A stretch of 64,000 nt of DNA from Epiperipatus broadwayi (GCA_028023455.1 JAQFVV010012575.1:1978517-2042516); one strand, 5' to 3'. Positions 46,101 to 58,134 are shown, counted from the first letter of the stretch. The notes: generated by a model not told the origin, from the letters alone. A program made the numbers and translations.

Positions 46101-47590
46101 GGTACATATACTTTACATATAAAATAGTATATTTTATTTATATAATGGAAAACATACTTCTAGAGTATTATTATTTTTCTTTTTTTTTTTTTGTAGTGGG
46201 AATAACCATATTCATTTGCAAATGCCTACAAAAATAGTGCTAAAAATATTTTTTTTAATTTTCAGGCAGTTCACTGACCTTCTTCAGAATTTCATAGAAA
46301 AAAAAATTGTTATGATTTACAGAGAATAAAAACAATTATTATTATTATCCTTTTTTAAAAAAATTTTTTGAAGAAGATCAATGAATTGGATGATCCTATA
46401 AGATTTTTTCTTAATTTTTTAATTTTTATTATTGTTTTTATTATTTGCATGACTTTAAAATATTGCTTTGTCTATCTCTCTTTATATATATACAACAAAT
46501 ATATAATGAAGGACCTTATAATATACTTCATATCATATTTATCTATCTTGTTCAGAATCTGGAATTCCAGTTTGGAAGGAATTTTTTCTCTCAGAATTCT
46601 GAAAATATGATTAGTCATTTACATCTGAATAAATGTGCAATTAGCGATCTTAGCTGTCTAGTAAATACGAACAAATCATACAACTTTACCGGCCAGCAGT
46701 TGTTTAACGGGAAAATAATGCCTTCCGTTTGGCTTCAATAAACTATTTAAAGCTGTTTTATTTTTATTCCTATATAAATTATATGCAAGAAAAACAATAA
46801 TTTGCTTAATATATACAATATATAGATGAACACACACAACTCCTCGATATTTATTAAAACTGATAAGATAACTTAAGTTGTAATAATCCTTCTCATTTCA
46901 ATGTATCGCTAGGATTTTGTCACAAGATTCCTGTCTGTCACGATTTGCTAAGACATTAAAGATATTAAAACAAGCTCAGTAAATACGAAGAGGAATTACT
47001 TCAATGTCTGTCACAGATACTTCATTATGCATGCCGTTTTCAAACCTTTGATCCATAAAGTTTAATCTGACGAGTTTTTATGTAGTACTTAATATTCGAA
47101 AACACAATAAAATTAGATTTTATGCTTGATAATTGACGTTGGCAATTTGAATTGCTTATTGGATAAACAACCCCCCCCCCTTTTTTTTTTTTTGCTTTCT
47201 GTAAAACTTACAGATGTGTAAATATATAAAATAGGTAAACAGACATTCTAAAGGTTTTTGAAACACCCCTCTTAAAAAATAATAATAACAAAAGATAAAG
47301 TACTTATTCATCAGACTTTCCAATGTTCATGTTGTATTTTATAAGTCTCTATTCTTAATTTTATTTTCTGGATAAGAATAATTAATTAGATTATATATTA
47401 ATTTTCCAAACAATAGTTAAATCCTCTCTTCACTCTCCTCTAGAGTTATTTATTTTAATCTTAAATAGTCAGTGGTCACTAGATGGCTACCCCATATTGG
47501 TTTCTGTCTATTGCCTTCATAGATGAAGACTAGAGACTAAAGTTTATTGACTAATCAAGCTTACCATAGATGGCTTCCTTGGAAATACAT
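43163..47590. other. Long non-coding stretch with traces of old SINE-like repeats
   Basis: No gene seen. At 43370-43530, TCAGTGGCTATTAGATGGTA and CATCTAGTAGCCATTGATAA are inverted to each other, and related text (TCAGTGGTCACTAGATGGCT) recurs at about 47470. 44484-44550 resembles a decayed tRNA-type SINE (TAGTAATTAGCACATG then CCTGAGTTCAAACT). The overlapping ORFs at 46368-46741 are not recognisable. A C10T12 run lies at about 47170-47193. Confidence 0.45.
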
Positions 47591-47599
47591 GAGTAAGGG

Positions 47600-48535
47600 T
47601 GGTATTAGATTACTTAGAAGAAGTACAAAGAGAAGTAGAAAGACATGCATTAGTTGCTGAAGTGCAGACGGCAAAGGACTCAATTCAAGAGAAGTGGGAT
47701 GGTCAAGTTTTTATATGAGAGATGCAAAAAGAAAATGTTTAGTAGATTGCAGTTTATGGATAATAAAAGAATAGCCAAAATAGTATTTAATTGGGTTATG
47801 AATAAAGGGCAGGCAACAAAATGGGGGTGAAAGATAATGTGATATGCAGAAGATTTAAAATAAAGAATTTGTCAGTATACTTATACAAAAGGTGGAATGA
47901 TTGTGTTAGGAGAATTGTTGAGTGTTATAGTGTTAAGGAGTCGGATAGAAGAATAGATGCATTAATAAAGAATAGGAGTTGGAGAATTAGTATGGAGAGT
48001 AAAAAGAGTTTAAATATTTATAGAAGTAAACAGAATATTGCATGTGAGTTAATTTATAATAATAGCAAGGAAAGTAGTTTACTGTTTAAGGCTCAAATGG
48101 GATCTTTAGCAACAAGGGAATATACACATAAATGGAAAAAATATGGGTGATTTAGCTGAAAGTTGTGTAAGGAAGGTGTAAAAAATATTAGGCATCTGTT
48201 ATTTGAATGTAAATGTCTGAAAACAGAAAGGGTACAAATAATGAAGTTGTGGAAGAATAAATATGAACAAAGTGATTATACAGAAAGTGGCTTATTGTTT
48301 TTTGTGCTGGGCTTGGGAAAAGATAAGGGGGCTTTAGACATAAAGGCCATGGAGTTGACAAACATTATGTTGTGGAAATGAGATGGAGCAGAATAGAGAA
48401 AAATATGGGAAAACATGGGATGGGGAGTGGAAAGGAAAGTCAAGGTGGCTATCAGGTTTTTTGGGGGGCATAGTTGCTGAGAGATTCCTGACTCCATATA
48501 AGGAGAAGTCCCAGTGCATCACATCACATCACAAG
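47600..48535 (+). mobile_element. CR1-like LINE, 5'-truncated copy 3
   Basis: It starts within the thumb-region code (VLDYLEEVQREVERHAL-like) and follows the CR1-like LINE 3' end through the CCHC finger to a CATCACATCACATCAC tail. It matches copies at 11.5 and 17.0 kb but has its own deletions and frameshifts (for example near 47690 and 47825). Confidence 0.85.
47821..48150 (+). pseudogene. CR1-like LINE C-terminal fragment (copy 3)
   Basis: A 109-codon frame with LSVYLYKRWNDCVRRIVECY, SDRRIDALIKNRSWR and SLATREYTHKWKKYG, parallel to the C-terminus encoded at 11.9-12.2 kb. The CCHC finger follows in the next frame (48163-48381: CKEGVKNIRHLLFEC). It is dead by truncation and frameshift. Confidence 0.8.
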
Positions 48536-48539
48536 CATA

Positions 48540-50833
48540 TGAGAGTCATGTAATATTGTCATTGATTATGATCTTTTTATCTAATAGTTAGAAGGGACTT
48601 ACAATTGGCACAAAACTCAACTCTCTAAAATATATAGGAAGGTATATGATATATATAACTGTACAAACTAGTTGATTTAGGTTCAAACCTTATGCATTTT
48701 TCAAATTTTTGGCTATTTGTTTGGATAGAGTAAATATATAACAGATAATAGTAATATGCATGACTGCATTAGTTCTAGCATTGAATCCTAGTTCTCATTA
48801 ATGGAGCCCAAAGCAAGATATTAGTTGGAGATGGACATTTTATAGCATTATATCATCTGATATTCACTGATTACTCAAACTTGCATTATATGGCTCAAAC
48901 TTGCATTATATGGCTCTAGAGTAGGCTGAATAGAACTCCCTTTAAAATTATATAAGTAAGCATATGAGAATCATGTGACATTGATGAATAACTAACTTAG
49001 CTAATAGTATAATGGAACACAAATGTCAAGCATAAAGAAAATACTATGCTTTTATACATCTTTTAAAATACACAAATAACTATTTATCATTCTTAGCATC
49101 AATCATTAACAGCCAATGTAGAACTGGCCTCTATTTTTTCTCCCCACATATTTTATTCCAAACTACCCCCCCCCCCACACACACAATAGATTACATTTTT
49201 TAAAGCCATTTTTCATCCATCAAAACTCAATCCAGAATTTCTCACTTATTAATAAATTATTCCACTGATTTTTTTCTTAATAAATAAAGATGAACAATCT
49301 AACTTCAAATAGGAGAGAGATAAACAACTGGAAGACAAGTATATCTACAAGTATTATATGCTATTACTTTAATATTTATGTTTGACATCTTGCAGTGCTA
49401 ACAAACTTTTATTTTCTTTTGCAGGAAGCGTAATGATGGCTTTCCTGTTGTATTTTATCTTTGACTATATTTTCCAAGTGAAATCAAACCATGCTTCATC
49501 TTTAAGATGTCATTGAAATAATCTTTTACAAAATAAGTAGGTACTTTTCCACAAAAACAATCCTCATGTTTTCCATAAACTACTCTTTAGAAAGTCATTT
49601 GTTTTTCAATTTTTAGTAACCAGTTTAATTAAGAAGTTCTTAAAATTACATTCAATAATCAAGCTAAAACAATTACCAATTAGTTTTATGACTTTACTCT
49701 AATATTTTCAGGTCATTATTATTCATGTGGTACTCAAATGATTAAATTTTGTAATAATTCAATAATACTAATTTAAATTATTCTTTTTCATTTTTTTAAT
49801 CTGTTTTTATTATTACTTCATTTTCTTTCTATAATTTTCAGGTCATCTCTAGAAAATTGCAAAAAGTAATAAAAAAGTTTAATAAGCCATTTTTGGTATT
49901 CAGGAGTTTTCAAGTAAACCAAGATGGCAGCCTGTATTTTTGATAAATATACAGTTTTGAGAACCTATAATCTACTGAAGAGGTGCTAATTGTTAAATTA
50001 AAACAAAATTAATAAATCGATTGTTAAATTTAAAAAAAAAAAAGAAATAAATTTCATTAAGAAGCTTTATTTCAATTTTTTTTACTTATATTATAACATG
50101 GCAAGTGACTAGATGTTGCTAACATTGTCATACTTTGGTTCAATTCAGCATGTTTCTTTTTGTCAGTAGTTTTTTGGTAAATTGTCATAATCATAAAAAT
50201 ATGGGACCTTCCTATCACAGAATATGATGCAGTGGACTATTTCCAAAGGTACAGAATCCTGCCCTTCCAAAAATTGTATGTTAATGGTCCATAATGTGAT
50301 TGTATATCACCGATATTAATAAAGTGCAAATATTGTATTTATATATAGTTTTCATTTTTCTGTTAATAAGTTAATTCAAAGAAAGAAAAATACACTGTAA
50401 ATATTGTAATTATTTTTTCCATAATGGTTTCTTTTTTAAATAACAGTAATATAAGGCACTGCCAAAACTGTAGACGTACCAAAAATACTGCCTGCCAGCA
50501 CTGTTTACTCCAAAACTCACAAGTACTACCACTTTCTTGTAAATGTTTTGTGGTTTTCATCCCACATTCAATGATCACTTAACTGCTATTGTTTTTAGAA
50601 AGAGAAATCATAGAGAAAAATTGAATAGACCTTTAACTTACAAAAAGTTGATTTGAATAGGTTGAAAGTATAAATATTTTTCTAGTATTTCTTAGACTTC
50701 TATTTTTAGACTTTTTATGTCATCAGCAATTACTCACAAACAAGTATGGTCATGATAGAAAAAAGAAAGGAAAGGACAAAAATAATAATATATCGAAGAT
50801 GAATTTTGCAATGACTATACAAACCAGTCAATA
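48540..50833. other. Non-coding DNA with a short tandem duplication and C-run
   Basis: No gene recognised. A 20-21 bp unit, CTCAAACTTGCATTATATGG, is repeated head to tail at 48874-48914. A C13(AC)n tract lies at about 49166-49185. Confidence 0.5.
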
Positions 50834-50847
50834 AATTACAAATATGT

Positions 50848-50957
50848 CAAGTATTGTTAGCCATGAGGTCATCGCAACTGCCTTGCAAGCAAGTAGTTGG
50901 TTGCAGATAGTTGTGGGTTCGCATCCAGGCCGATGCTATGACATATGAGAAAAAAAA
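50848..50957 (+). mobile_element. tRNA-derived SINE, internally enlarged copy
   Basis: It reads TATTGTTAGCCATGAGGTCA, CTGCCTTGCAAGCAAGTAG, GTGGGTTCGCATCCAGGCCG and a poly-A tail, with an insertion of about 10 bases between the anticodon-like and T arms. The duplications AATTACAAATATGT (50834-50847) and AATTACGAATATGT (50958-50971) differ at one base. Confidence 0.88.
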
Positions 50958-51282
50958 AATTACGAATATGTTAATGTATTTACATTCTGTTTATTTGATA
51001 TTTTGCATGTTATTTTTAAATTTCTATAGCAAAATTTGTATTGAAAGCCTTTAACGTATAATCTGACTATAGCTATATTTTTCCAATAGTGACACTAATA
51101 TTGCATATTAAAAATGACTTTGAGATATTGTTTATAACATAAACAAGATTTGCTCTTAAAACATAAAAATGATGTCCAAATTCACTACCAATATTTTTTC
51201 AGAAATCTTTTATAGTTCTTGGTAACATGTCCAATCAAATGAAACCACAATTTAACAATATAAACTTACAACATTATATCTA

Positions 51283-51857
51283 ATAACTGAAATACCAGCT
51301 TGTTATATACCTGTAATACATATAATATATAGGGTATATAAGCACAGACTTTCACACAACCGACCACTCTCCACTCTATCTCATAACACTGATACACTTG
51401 AATACATATATGTCAAAAAGAAAAATAGTCACCAATATATGTATTTTATGCTAAACCAGCAATCATCAATTGGTCCAGATTACCATCTCCATACATATAT
51501 GCAATAAATGCTCAGATATATATTAAGATAGACGATCTTCATACTTTAATGGACCGGCTTCAATTCCATCATCAGATTTTCAATTGGATGGAATGGTTGA
51601 AGAGTTGGAGTGTGGAGTGGATTGAAGTGTGCCTATTAAAGTATGAAGATTGGCTATCAATATATATCTGAGCACTTATTGCATATATGTGTGGAGATGA
51701 TAATCGGACCAACTGATGATTGCTGGTTTAGCATGAAATACATATAATGGTGATTATTTATCTTTTCAATACATATGTGTACAAGTGTATCAGTGTTATG
51801 AGATAGAGTGGAGAGTGGTCGGTTGTGTGAAAGTCTGTGCTCATATACCCTATATAT
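51283..51857. mobile_element. Fold-back repeat FB-A, copy A6 (inverted dimer with 13-bp duplication)
   Basis: The left arm 51283 to about 51555 is the complement of the unit tail; the right arm from CCATCATCAGATTTTCAATT to CTCATATACCCTATATAT is a nearly whole unit in the other direction. The constant end AACTGAAATACCAGC is at the left only; the right arm stops about 40 bp short of it. AACATTATATCTA lies exactly at 51270-51282 and 51858-51870 with mismatches beyond. No coding sequence. Confidence 0.9.
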
Positions 51858-51954
51858 AACATTATATCTAGTAAATATGTTTATTAGCCTTATGCTTTTT
51901 TTATAATATTTATAGAATCTTATAGAACATGTTTAAGTGAATATTATATATATT

Positions 51955-52140
51955 GCAAAGAAATCAAGTCATATATCGCATGACCTAATTTGACAAGCTT
52001 ATATTACAAATGTTATCTAACAAGCTTATCAATAGCTCTTAAGCTTTTTAGAATATCCCTAGTCCCAGACCAGTTTCAGTCTGGGATTAGGGATATTCTG
52101 AAAAGGTTGTTAAGAGCTATTGGCAAGCTCTTCAGATAAT
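51955..52140 (+). repeat. Repeat family D, copy D2, with inverted repeat
   Basis: AAAGAAATCAAGTCATATAT through CGCATGACCTAATTTGACAA repeats the sequence found in complement at 37.9 kb. It is followed by a palindrome: ATAGCTCTTAAGCTTTTTAG...CCAGAC and GTCTGGGATTAGGGATATTC...TAAGAGCTATT, centred near 52076. The flanks are (AT)n tracts, as for copy D1. Confidence 0.75.
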
Positions 52141-52144
52141 ATAT

Positions 52145-52275
52145 ATATAAAGAGCAGGGGGAAGAGCGAAACACACACAGATAGAGAAATATAGAGAGAA
52201 AGACAGAAAGAGAAACAGATAGAGAGAAAGCAAGATAGAAAGAGACGGTGGTAGAGAAAGACAGATAGAGAGCGC
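52145..52275. repeat. Purine-rich GAGA/GATA low-complexity tract
   Basis: About 130 bp of almost uninterrupted purines on the plus strand (AGATAGAGAAATATAGAGAG and similar). The minus ORF reading across it (52076-52297, Ser/Leu-rich) is an artefact. Confidence 0.85.
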
Positions 52276-52299
52276 ATACATATATATGAGCTTTCATCT

Positions 52300-54125
52300 A
52301 TTACTCCTGAGCTGAGTTCAAATCTAAAAATAACATGAAATTTTTTTTATTGGTAACTAAAAAATTTTCAAGCAACATTAAATATCTGACCTATCAGCAA
52401 CTCAATATGAGTAAGTAAATGAGTACATAGTTACTCTTAATGGAAAGATTAGGATCCTAAGATAATGTAGGCGGAATATCGATGAACTGACAATGAAAAC
52501 ACGATTGCAGTATATTATACATTTTTTCATTAGTGGAGGGTGGTGTCATAGAAAATTCGGCAGAACTTCGCTGTCTAATATAACTTACACATACATACAC
52601 GCACGCACACATTCACGACACACACGTTCTGAACGTAATGCAATAATAATTGGAATAAAATCTCAAATAATTGCGTGAGAATTTATTGCTATTAATAAAA
52701 AATTTCTTATCCGCTAATGTTAATTTAAGAGAATAATCAAAATAAATGTTTTTTTTTATTCATGCTTACGTTTATTAATTAAACTTATGTTTTTTTTTTA
52801 ATAATAAAATTATCATGAAAATTTGTATATTTCTGAGATAGAATTAATAATCGACAATGGCGTTTGGAACGGATATTGAAATGTGTCTGGCTTCAAATTG
52901 ACTATGAATAAATAGGAGTGGTTGATAACTTTAAATAGCACGATAGATTTTAAAAAAGAAATGATAGCGGAATGATTTTAGGCTAAAGGCTTTCTTAAGT
53001 GGTTTCACACTATGAAATCATGAGTTATTCTGGATCAAAAAGCAATTAACATCATCGTTGCTTAGCAACTATAAGAGAAAACAAGCTAATGGTAAAATAT
53101 TTAAATAGAATGGAGTGCTGTATTCTGTAAACATATATGATATATTTTTTCTTCGCAATACTGTATATTTATTTTCAGTGATTAGATTAGTTTTCAGATA
53201 ATTACAATTTTTTAGCTAATTAACGTTTGAGGAAAGAAGAAAAATAACTAAAATGGCCAATTCAGCTCTTGCAAATGTAACTTATATTTTTGCAACCAGA
53301 AAAACTTAAAGTAGCTACTATTTCATTAAGTATCGCACTACACGAATCCTATCATTTTTTTATGTTTAAAAAGAAACACCTAAAAATTATACTAATATTC
53401 ATATCAATATTGAATCCCTGGATTGATGAGATCGATATTACCAGGTTTAATATAATAACATAAGTAAGATATTTATTTACTGTAATATACAATGGTAAAA
53501 TTTATCATCATTTTCAAACATTATTATCTATTTCAGAATAATAATTCAGAGCTTGATCCATAGCTTTACTTATTGATATCGTTTCGAAAACATTTATTTC
53601 CTCCATCTATTTCACAGGTGATTTTTTTTCTAAATATTTTTAAATATTTTGGAATCCAATTAAGAACTTTATTTAACCATTTACTGCCATTTAACCCAGC
53701 AATCTAATTGACCAGTTTTTATTTGCGTCAGGGAAGTCAATGGTATATATATTTTATTCATAAACTTTTATTGTTAATCCTAGCGTACATTATTCCCTGC
53801 AACCACTGTACTATTCTACAAAATGTCCAAATATCATAGACGTAATTAAATATTCAAAAAACAGAAAAGTGTAATTATCTCATTATATATATCAGTAATA
53901 CATTTTTTGCATATAATTAATGTAGTTGAGTGGTTACTATGTTGGGAATTATGCCTGAAACCATCGCTATTTTAAAATAAGTTAAGTTTTCTAAGAAGCT
54001 TATAATCTTTTTCAGATTATTAATACATAACCAATACAACCAAACAAAATGCCTTATCAATTGCAAATTGGCTAGTTTGATAAATGTGATAAATCCATTT
54101 ATGAAAAAAGTTGGAGAAGCCATTG
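52300..54125. other. Unique-looking non-coding DNA
   Basis: No gene or repeat family recognised. Part of it (52.44-52.68 and 52.85-53.10 kb) is slightly richer in C+G and CpG than the surroundings, and a palindromic X-box-like site lies at 53057-53069. It is a candidate gene-flanking region but nothing confirms it. Confidence 0.4.
53057..53069. promoter_or_regulatory. Palindromic X-box-like motif (RFX-type)
   Basis: GTTGCTTAGCAAC is a perfect two-fold palindrome around a central T and fits the RFX-factor X-box half-site pattern (GTTGC / GCAAC with a short spacer). RFX sites mark promoters of ciliary genes in animals. No adjacent exon was recognised, so function is only a possibility. Confidence 0.25.
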
Positions 54126-54466
54126 CTCTATGGCAGGGGTTCCCAACCCTTTCATACTTTAGAGCACATTTTCTAAACTACTGAATAGCAGGCACAATCT
54201 TTTTTCAAAGCAAATTTATAGTATTTATATAGAACATTGTTACTAATATACAAGCGAGAGGAATCAAAAAATTATATATTTTTTCATAATAGTGATAAAG
54301 ATAGCGATAATCAGGCTCTTAAAAACCATTGCAACACAAAATTTAAAATTGTATTAAAATTTTTGGTTATGTTTAGAATTTTTTTTTTTTTTTTGAGATT
54401 TAATAATGCATAATTGTTTTTGTATTGTAAATAGAAACAAAATAATTTCTTAAACGGTTTCATTTT

Positions 54467-54566
54467 TTTTTCATGTGTCATAGCATCGGCTGGGAAGCGA
54501 ACCTGCTAACCCGGGACAACTGCTTGTAAGGCAGCTGTGCTGACCTCTCGATCACCAATGCTTGAC
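54467..54566 (-). mobile_element. tRNA-derived SINE nested in hAT
   Basis: Complement of the SINE: TCATAGCATCGGCTGGGAAG, CGAACCTGCTAACCCGGGAC and TGACCTCTCGATCACCAATG. An exact 16-bp duplication, TAAACGGTTTCATTTT, lies at 54451-54466 and 54567-54582. It is a fairly intact copy. Confidence 0.93.
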
Positions 54567-54819
54567 TAAACGGTTTCATTTTGTCTAGGTATTATTAAAA
54601 TAAAATAAAAGTAAAATTATGTTTCCCAAAAAATACTTTCAATTTTGTTTAAATTACATATTTAACAGAAAATATGGTATAATAATGATAATAAAAAAAT
54701 TATTAAATATAATAATAAAAATAATATTATTCTCAACATTAATTGTCAATGCTCGATCTTTGACATTGCATTTTATTGGTCAAGGTTTCATAATTATGAC
54801 AGTATCCCTCTTCTAAGGT

Positions 54820-55215
54820 TCTTCATGTAAGGGGTCAGAATGAGTTATAAGTCAACATGGGTATGACTACAATATTAGAATCAACAAAGTTTTTGAACAG
54901 TCCATCATCAGATTTTCAATGATATGGATTGCTGAAGAGTTGGAGCATAGAGTAGATTGAAGCTTGTTCATTAAAATATTAAGATTTGCTATCATAATAT
55001 ATACTGAGCATTGATTATATATATGGAAGATCATGATCCAGACCAATTGATGACTACTGCTTCAGCAGTCAGTACATATATTGATAATTTATCTTTTTCA
55101 CATATACGGAGTGAATGACTGAAGGGAGCTTGAAAGACTGTGTTCAAATCCTCTCTAATTGCATCAAACTTAAGTGTATACATTATACTTATATTCAAAT
55201 ATTCATAGCTGAAAA
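54820..55215 (+). mobile_element. Fold-back family FB-A, single-arm copy A7, nested in hAT
   Basis: A unit in one orientation: GAATGAGTTATAAGTCAACA (shared with the centre of copy A5), CCATCATCAGATTTTCAATG, TAAAATATTAAGATTTGCTA, GGGAGCTTGAAAGACTGTGT then TTCAAATCC. No inverted partner. The outer edges could not be fixed. Confidence 0.7.
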
Positions 55216-55302
55216 CAAGGATCACACAGGTATGTGAAATTGAAAAATGATTTTATCTTGTATAGTGCTCTTTTTAAGAATAGAAACTTATCTCTATCAA
55301 AC

Positions 55303-55459
55303 CTCTAAACATTGCTTTCAGATCCAAGGCTCCTCCCTGATGAAAGCCATAAGCTAGAAACTAGTCTTGGTATATTGGATGAGTAGGCACTAGATGGGGA
55401 TTTTGATTACTCTGACTTGCACTGAGTGGCACTACTGTATGGAGAGTTTCACCTGTTTC
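55303..55459 (+). mobile_element. Repeat FB-C, copy C5, nested in hAT
   Basis: It contains CAGATCCAAGGCTCCTCCCT, GATGAAAGCCATAAGCTAGA and GTGGCACTACTGTATGGAGA. The flanks ATCTCTATCAAAC (55290-55302) and ATCTCTATCAACC (55460-55472) match at 12 of 13 positions. The copy is shorter than C4, with an internal deletion. Confidence 0.82.
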
Positions 55460-55517
55460 ATCTCTATCAACCAGATTCCAGAAGTTCTCATCTGATCTAT
55501 AGGATTATAGTTCAGCA

Positions 55518-56965
55518 TCATTCTGAAGATTCATAATCTTGAGCTCTGGGTCTTTTATTCTCACTTGAACAACTTCTGCAATGTGTGCAGTTATTTCTGT
55601 TATATTTACTTGATAAAAAAGGTAACAATGGGCTCCATGAAAGTGTACTTCTGAAATCTCTTCTCAAATTGTTCCTCAAGCACTTGAATGTGTTTAACAA
55701 AGAATGACAAGTTAAATTCCCTGTCAACTATCATTTTTTTCATATTTGGAAAATGCATGAGAGACTTCATCTGTTGATGTGATGTACACAAAACTAGTTT
55801 TGATTTAAATGAATTTACAGATCCTTTCATTTTTGTTACATATTTATCTTTTTCCAGCAGTTACAGATTTAAGGAATTCAATTTTCTTATTATGACAGTA
55901 AGAAAGCCCAAATAAAAAAAAGACTGCTAGTTTGTAAAATTTTTCATTTTTTACAATCAAAAATGTTTTAATTTTATCTATTAAATTTACAAATATTGTA
56001 AGAACTTTTATCTTTATTGAGCTAACATACTTCAGTATGCAGAATAAAATCAAATTGCTTATTTTTACCATCTGTAAATAGAGCTTTGAAAATTAATGCT
56101 GCAAAGAAGCTTCTTGAATAGAATTGATTATTTTGTGTAACTACTTTCATCTCATGTACAGAGAATAACATTCTACCATGCAAAGCTTTTTAATTGATGA
56201 TACAGTGACAGGACATATGGAAATGATTAATCTTTTCTACAAAGGACAATAAATCCACTGATATTATCAGGTATTTCTGGTTCATCCCCAGTGGTTATTG
56301 CAGTTGGCTTATGTAAAGATATATTTATCAAATTGAAACATATATTGCAATGTATTCTAAATAACACCACCCACTTTTTATCTTTTCATTAGTAATATTT
56401 TCAGGATCTTTTAAAGTGAAATTACTAAATATTATTCTCATCATAACTACTAACTATGTTGTATCTTCTATGTCTATTGACTTCTGAAGTTGTAGTGAAA
56501 ATCAGTTATATATTTCCAATCACTCAATATAAGTCTGAAAATGCATTGAAATTGCATGTATTCTTTTAGTAAGAGTGTTATTTGACTACTGTAAGTCTTG
56601 CATTACTAATATAATTGCATGTTTGTCAGAAAATCTCTCAAATAAACAATCAGTGCTAGTCAAAATGCTTCTATTAACAACTCACCATCTTGAAATGGCT
56701 TTTTTTTTGCTTGCATGTGAGAAATTTTCAAAAAAGCAATGGTAGCATTTTTAGATTTTTCCATTTGGCTAATGAATACCAACTAATGGCAGGTATGTTT
56801 GACTTTAATTGAGTTATTTTTGTTCCTTCCTTACTTCAGATTTCAGAGAATAATGCATATCAAATGCGCCATGAATTTTCTGATAGTGACATTCAACATT
56901 ATGATTTTTTGCTACTGCAATGCTACTACCACACATTAAACAAATATATTTATCTTTTAAATAAT
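55518..56965 (-). pseudogene. hAT transposase remnant with BED zinc finger
   Basis: On the minus strand, frames read in order: YICLMCGSSIAVAKNHNVEC then HYQKIHG (about 56955-56865), a C-x2-C...H-x4-H BED-type finger; KISHMQAKKKPFQDGELLIE (about 56735-56680); a KALHGRMLFSVHEM...NQFYSRSFF...FILHTEV stretch (about 56190-56030), the hAT block that normally ends HTEVRWLS; then MKGSVNSFKSKLVLCTSHQQ and HFPNMKKM with FLHKYTF-like text (55830-55606). The order and motifs match hAT transposases of the group related to vertebrate ZBED5-type proteins. Many stops and frameshifts occur and the C-terminal dimerisation region is not recognisable, so it is inactive. Confidence 0.82.
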
Positions 56966-57836
56966 GAACCAATATGATTCCTCCCAGTCACTGTTAAAAT
57001 AATAGATTAGTTGTTTTTTGACTTTGACCACTCATTTAGGTTAAAAATAAAAACAAATAATATATTTTAAAATATTGAAAAGGTCTATTTCCAATGTATA
57101 TGTATAACATCATTAAATTTGCTGATCCAGCAGCACAAATATGGCACAAATTAACCTTACACATGATCATTGAGAATGCCGTCAAACAAAGCATGCAACA
57201 GTTTATACGAAGTTAGAGATTGCACAGATAGCACAACTCATAGCCATAATATAAACTCTTGTTGACATAAATATGGTGCTGCATTTGTTAGTGTGTTATA
57301 GTTGGATTTTGTTTTCTATATTATGTTATTAATTATGAGATGTTTATTTGTATTGTGTTGTTGTTAGCTTTAAAAACATTACATCTGCACTAATGATATA
57401 ATTGATACCCTCCCCTTTTCATGTTTGTGTTGTTTTCAGGGTTCTTGTTTTCTGGTAGCTAGTTAAAATTAAATTTAAGAACAATCTTTTCTGTAGTGTC
57501 AAATAGTGATAGGTATATACAAGTCAGTCCACTGGTGCATTTGTACCTATCGGCACAGACTTGGAAACCTCTACTCTATATGTAATGCTGTTTTATTTTA
57601 CTTTGGAACTTTAAATAGAAATTGAATTATTAAACTAATAAATAAACTCAAACAAATTTTAATAAACAAGATCTATAAAAAATGGTCAATGAACGAGGTG
57701 TGACTGAAAATGTTTTATTCCATTTTTACAAAGACTGTAAATACTACCATAGCTTAGAAATAGTAAGTTGGTATTGCACAGCAATTATTTTAATATATCT
57801 TATAAAATCTGACATATTTCTTTAATTGATGAATCA

Positions 57837-58134
57837 CTGAAAACTTTGAAATTATTCAAACGGAAGTCAATCTCCGATAATGCGCTATTTCTTAAAATAT
57901 TATAAATTCCCACGCACTCGCTTGCCTGTAAGAGTTTAAAAAACACAATAGACTCGAGCCTTGATTTAAGCATGGTCTGTAAGAGTTGGTGTATATAGAA
58001 TGTACACTCTAAACTTAAGTGATTCATTTAAATTTTTTAAACTCTTACCGGGGAGGGGGGGGGCGAGTGCGTGAAAACTTATATTTTAAGAAATAACGCA
58101 TTATCGGAGATTGACTTCCGTTTGGATAATTTTC
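57837..58134. mobile_element. Fold-back element with 12-bp target duplication
   Basis: The inverted arms 57837-57941 and about 58031-58134 share CAAACGGAAGTCAATCTCCG and CACGCACTCGC, separated by a 90-bp loop. ATTGATGAATCA lies exactly at 57825-57836 and 58135-58146, with mismatches beyond. The arms are richer in C+G than surrounding DNA; a G-run (GGGGAGGGGGGGGGCG) near 58049 is specific to the right arm. The minus ORF at 57800-58027 is a by-product. Confidence 0.82.

Larger units (their letters stand above)
54134..57573 (-). mobile_element. Decayed autonomous hAT transposon with nested insertions
   Basis: The left end CAGGGGTTCCCAACCC and the complement of the right end, TAGAGGTTTCCAAG, are matching hAT-type inverted ends. 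The flanks CTCTATGG (54126-54133) and CTCTATAT (57574-57581) match at 6 of 8. Minus-strand remnants of a BED finger and hAT transposase lie between (56965 to about 55518). A tRNA-SINE (54467-54566), an FB-A unit (about 54820-55200) and an FB-C unit (55303-55459) are inserted within, which makes this older than those three copies. Confidence 0.85.

Noticed and set aside
46368-46741. Two overlapping ORFs of 80 and 98 codons as a possible gene
   Set aside because: No motif, no codon or composition contrast with flanking A+T-rich DNA, and both frames are equally open; chance is sufficient.
52076-52297. Ser/Leu-rich ORF that looks like a membrane protein
   Set aside because: It reads the complement of a GAGA/GATA purine tract; the composition is dictated by the simple repeat.
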